A stretch of DNA of 64,000 nucleotides from positions 248,001 through 312,000 of the forward strand of contig CAVZIX010000005.1 in the NCBI GenBank assembly GCA_963775395.1, read 5' to 3'. Made by a program: the position numbers and the translations under genes. Below the pieces are notes generated by a model. The model was not told the DNA's origin and did no database searches. It worked only from the letters and a program-made list of their open reading frames with translations. Source of the stretch: JAIBJN01 sp963775395 (GTDB taxonomy: Bacteria > Actinomycetota > Thermoleophilia > Gaiellales > Gaiellaceae). Shown in pieces: positions 63,112 through 64,000 of the stretch; the stretch's first letter is position 1; each line of letters opens with the position of its first letter.

Positions 63112-64000
63112 CGACCAAGGAGCTGGCCATCGCGACGAGCACTGTCTGGGTCCTGCTCGCCGCCATCCTGGTCATGTTCATGCAGGCAGGCTTCGCCTTC
63201 CTCGAGGCCGGGCTGACGCGGATGAAGAACGTCGGCCACATCGCCGCGAAGAACGTGCTCGTGCTCGCCCTCGCGTCGGTCGTGTACTACCTCGTCGGCT
63301 TCGGCATCGCGTTCGGGGACGGCGGCAACGGCCTCGTCGGCGGCTCCGGGTTCGCCCCGTCGGTGGAGGAGCTGCTCGCCGTGGGCACGGCGCCGTTCTC
63401 GTGGTTTACGTCCATCCCCGGCGCGGCCGGCTACCTCTTCGAGGTCGTCTTCTGCGCCGTCTCGCTGGCGATCGTCTGGGGCGCGATGGCCGAACGCACG
63501 CGGCTCTGGGTCTACTTCGTCTTCGGCGTCGCCTACACGCTCGTCTACTCCGTCGTCTCGCACTGGATCTGGAGCCCGGACGGCTGGCTCTTCGCCCGCG
63601 GGATGCAGGACTTCGCCGGCTCGACGGTCGTGCACTACCAGGGCGCCCTCGCCGGCCTGGCAGGCGCGCTCCTCCTCGGGCCGCGCATCGGGAAGTTCGT
63701 GGACGGCAAGCCGAACGCCATCCCGGGGCACAACATGGCCTACACGACCTTGGGCGTGCTGATCCTCTGGTTCGGCTGGTTCGGCTTCAACCCCGGCTCG
63801 ACGCTGAGCGTCGACTTCGGGGGCGTCGGCTTCTTCTCGTACGTCGCGCTGAACACGAACATCGCGGCTGCGGCAGGCGTCCTCGGCGCCGTCGCCACCT
63901 CCTGGATCGTGGTCAAGAAGCCCGACCTCTCGATGATGCTGAACGGCGCCATCGCCGCGCTCGTGGCCATCACGGCAGCATGCGCGTTCGTCGCGCCCTG
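63108..64000 (+). CDS. amt: Ammonium transporter, truncated by window end
   Basis: 297 residues visible of about 400 or more. Motifs: WVLLAAILVMFMQAGFAFLEAG, KNVLVLALASVVYYLVGFG, FAGSTVVHYQGALAGLAGAL (Asp-equivalent region; His/Tyr in place of the usual VHxxxG pattern), IPGHNMAYTTLGVLILWFGWFGFNPGS (Amt signature). Polytopic inner-membrane NH3/NH4+ channel. Translationally coupled to glnK. Frame open to the last base. Confidence 0.93.
   Translation, partial: MTTKELAIATSTVWVLLAAILVMFMQAGFAFLEAGLTRMKNVGHIAAKNVLVLALASVVYYLVGFGIAFGDGGNGLVGGSGFAPSVEELLAVGTAPFSWFTSIPGAAGYLFEVVFCAVSLAIVWGAMAERTRLWVYFVFGVAYTLVYSVVSHWIWSPDGWLFARGMQDFAGSTVVHYQGALAGLAGALLLGPRIGKFVDGKPNAIPGHNMAYTTLGVLILWFGWFGFNPGSTLSVDFGGVGFFSYVALNTNIAAAAGVLGAVATSWIVVKKPDLSMMLNGAIAALVAITAACAFVAP

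Overview
The window is about 70% G+C and gene-dense. Genes are packed head to tail with many ATGA and GTGA overlaps and frequent GTG/TTG starts. Gene content suggests an actinobacterium: inositol phospholipid synthesis, bacterial Ku, an Rpf-like transglycosylase, UdgX and a DUF5925-type AAA ATPase. Style and content fit the class Thermoleophilia (Gaiellales-like); that placement is inference. No rRNA, CRISPR array, phage block or transposase was seen. The only RNA gene found is one tRNA-Ala.

Layout: 1-4.2 kb holds a CsbD fragment, moaA, and an inositol-lipid set (PAP2_3-like membrane enzyme, CDP-alcohol phosphatidyltransferase, myo-inositol-1-phosphate synthase). The synthase carries an N-terminal double ribbon-helix-helix extension whose start codon lies between two identical palindromes. 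4.2-16.5 kb holds housekeeping and accessory enzymes: cyclase-family hydrolase, GT4-PHP fusion, divergent UDG-like protein, presenilin-like membrane protein, phosphoesterase, RNA methyltransferase, YjbQ, M3-like peptidase, then a COG2403 GTPase - carbamate kinase - ornithine carbamoyltransferase module, rhomboid and zincin. 16.5-19.5 kb has an antiporter, Ku and a polysaccharide deacetylase. 19.7-28.8 kb is a secreted-protein region: two LVIVD proteins, an S15 peptidase, and a DUF1800-DUF1501-cupredoxin operon.

28.9-42.4 kb has a CarH-type B12 photoreceptor divergent from a DUF378 membrane protein, an M1 peptidase, a Tim44-like protein, an envelope lipoprotein, a PadR-controlled ABC exporter, and a fasciclin lipoprotein. 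The fasciclin gene lies in an 884-bp segment bounded by a duplicated tRNA-Ala 3' end. The DUF378 and fasciclin promoters share TnnACA direct repeats at 11-bp period, so both may be CarH targets. 42.4-56.8 kb has a diguanylate cyclase, an Rpf-like protein, an NrtR/nicotinamidase pair, UdgX, an L,D-transpeptidase, a desaturase, several very small proteins and a MarR/MFS pair. 56.8-64 kb is nitrogen assimilation: gltB diverges from a P-II/ammonium transporter operon that has an intrinsic terminator in its leader.

Five genes (GT4-PHP, carbamate kinase, DUF1800, desaturase, gltB) contain single-base frame breaks at six sites. All have the same polarity: one extra base. Insertion errors in the assembly are the simplest explanation, but two sites share the same CTGCTTGG sequence. 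Six-frame reading also gives very long antisense ORFs, which were treated as codon-bias shadows.
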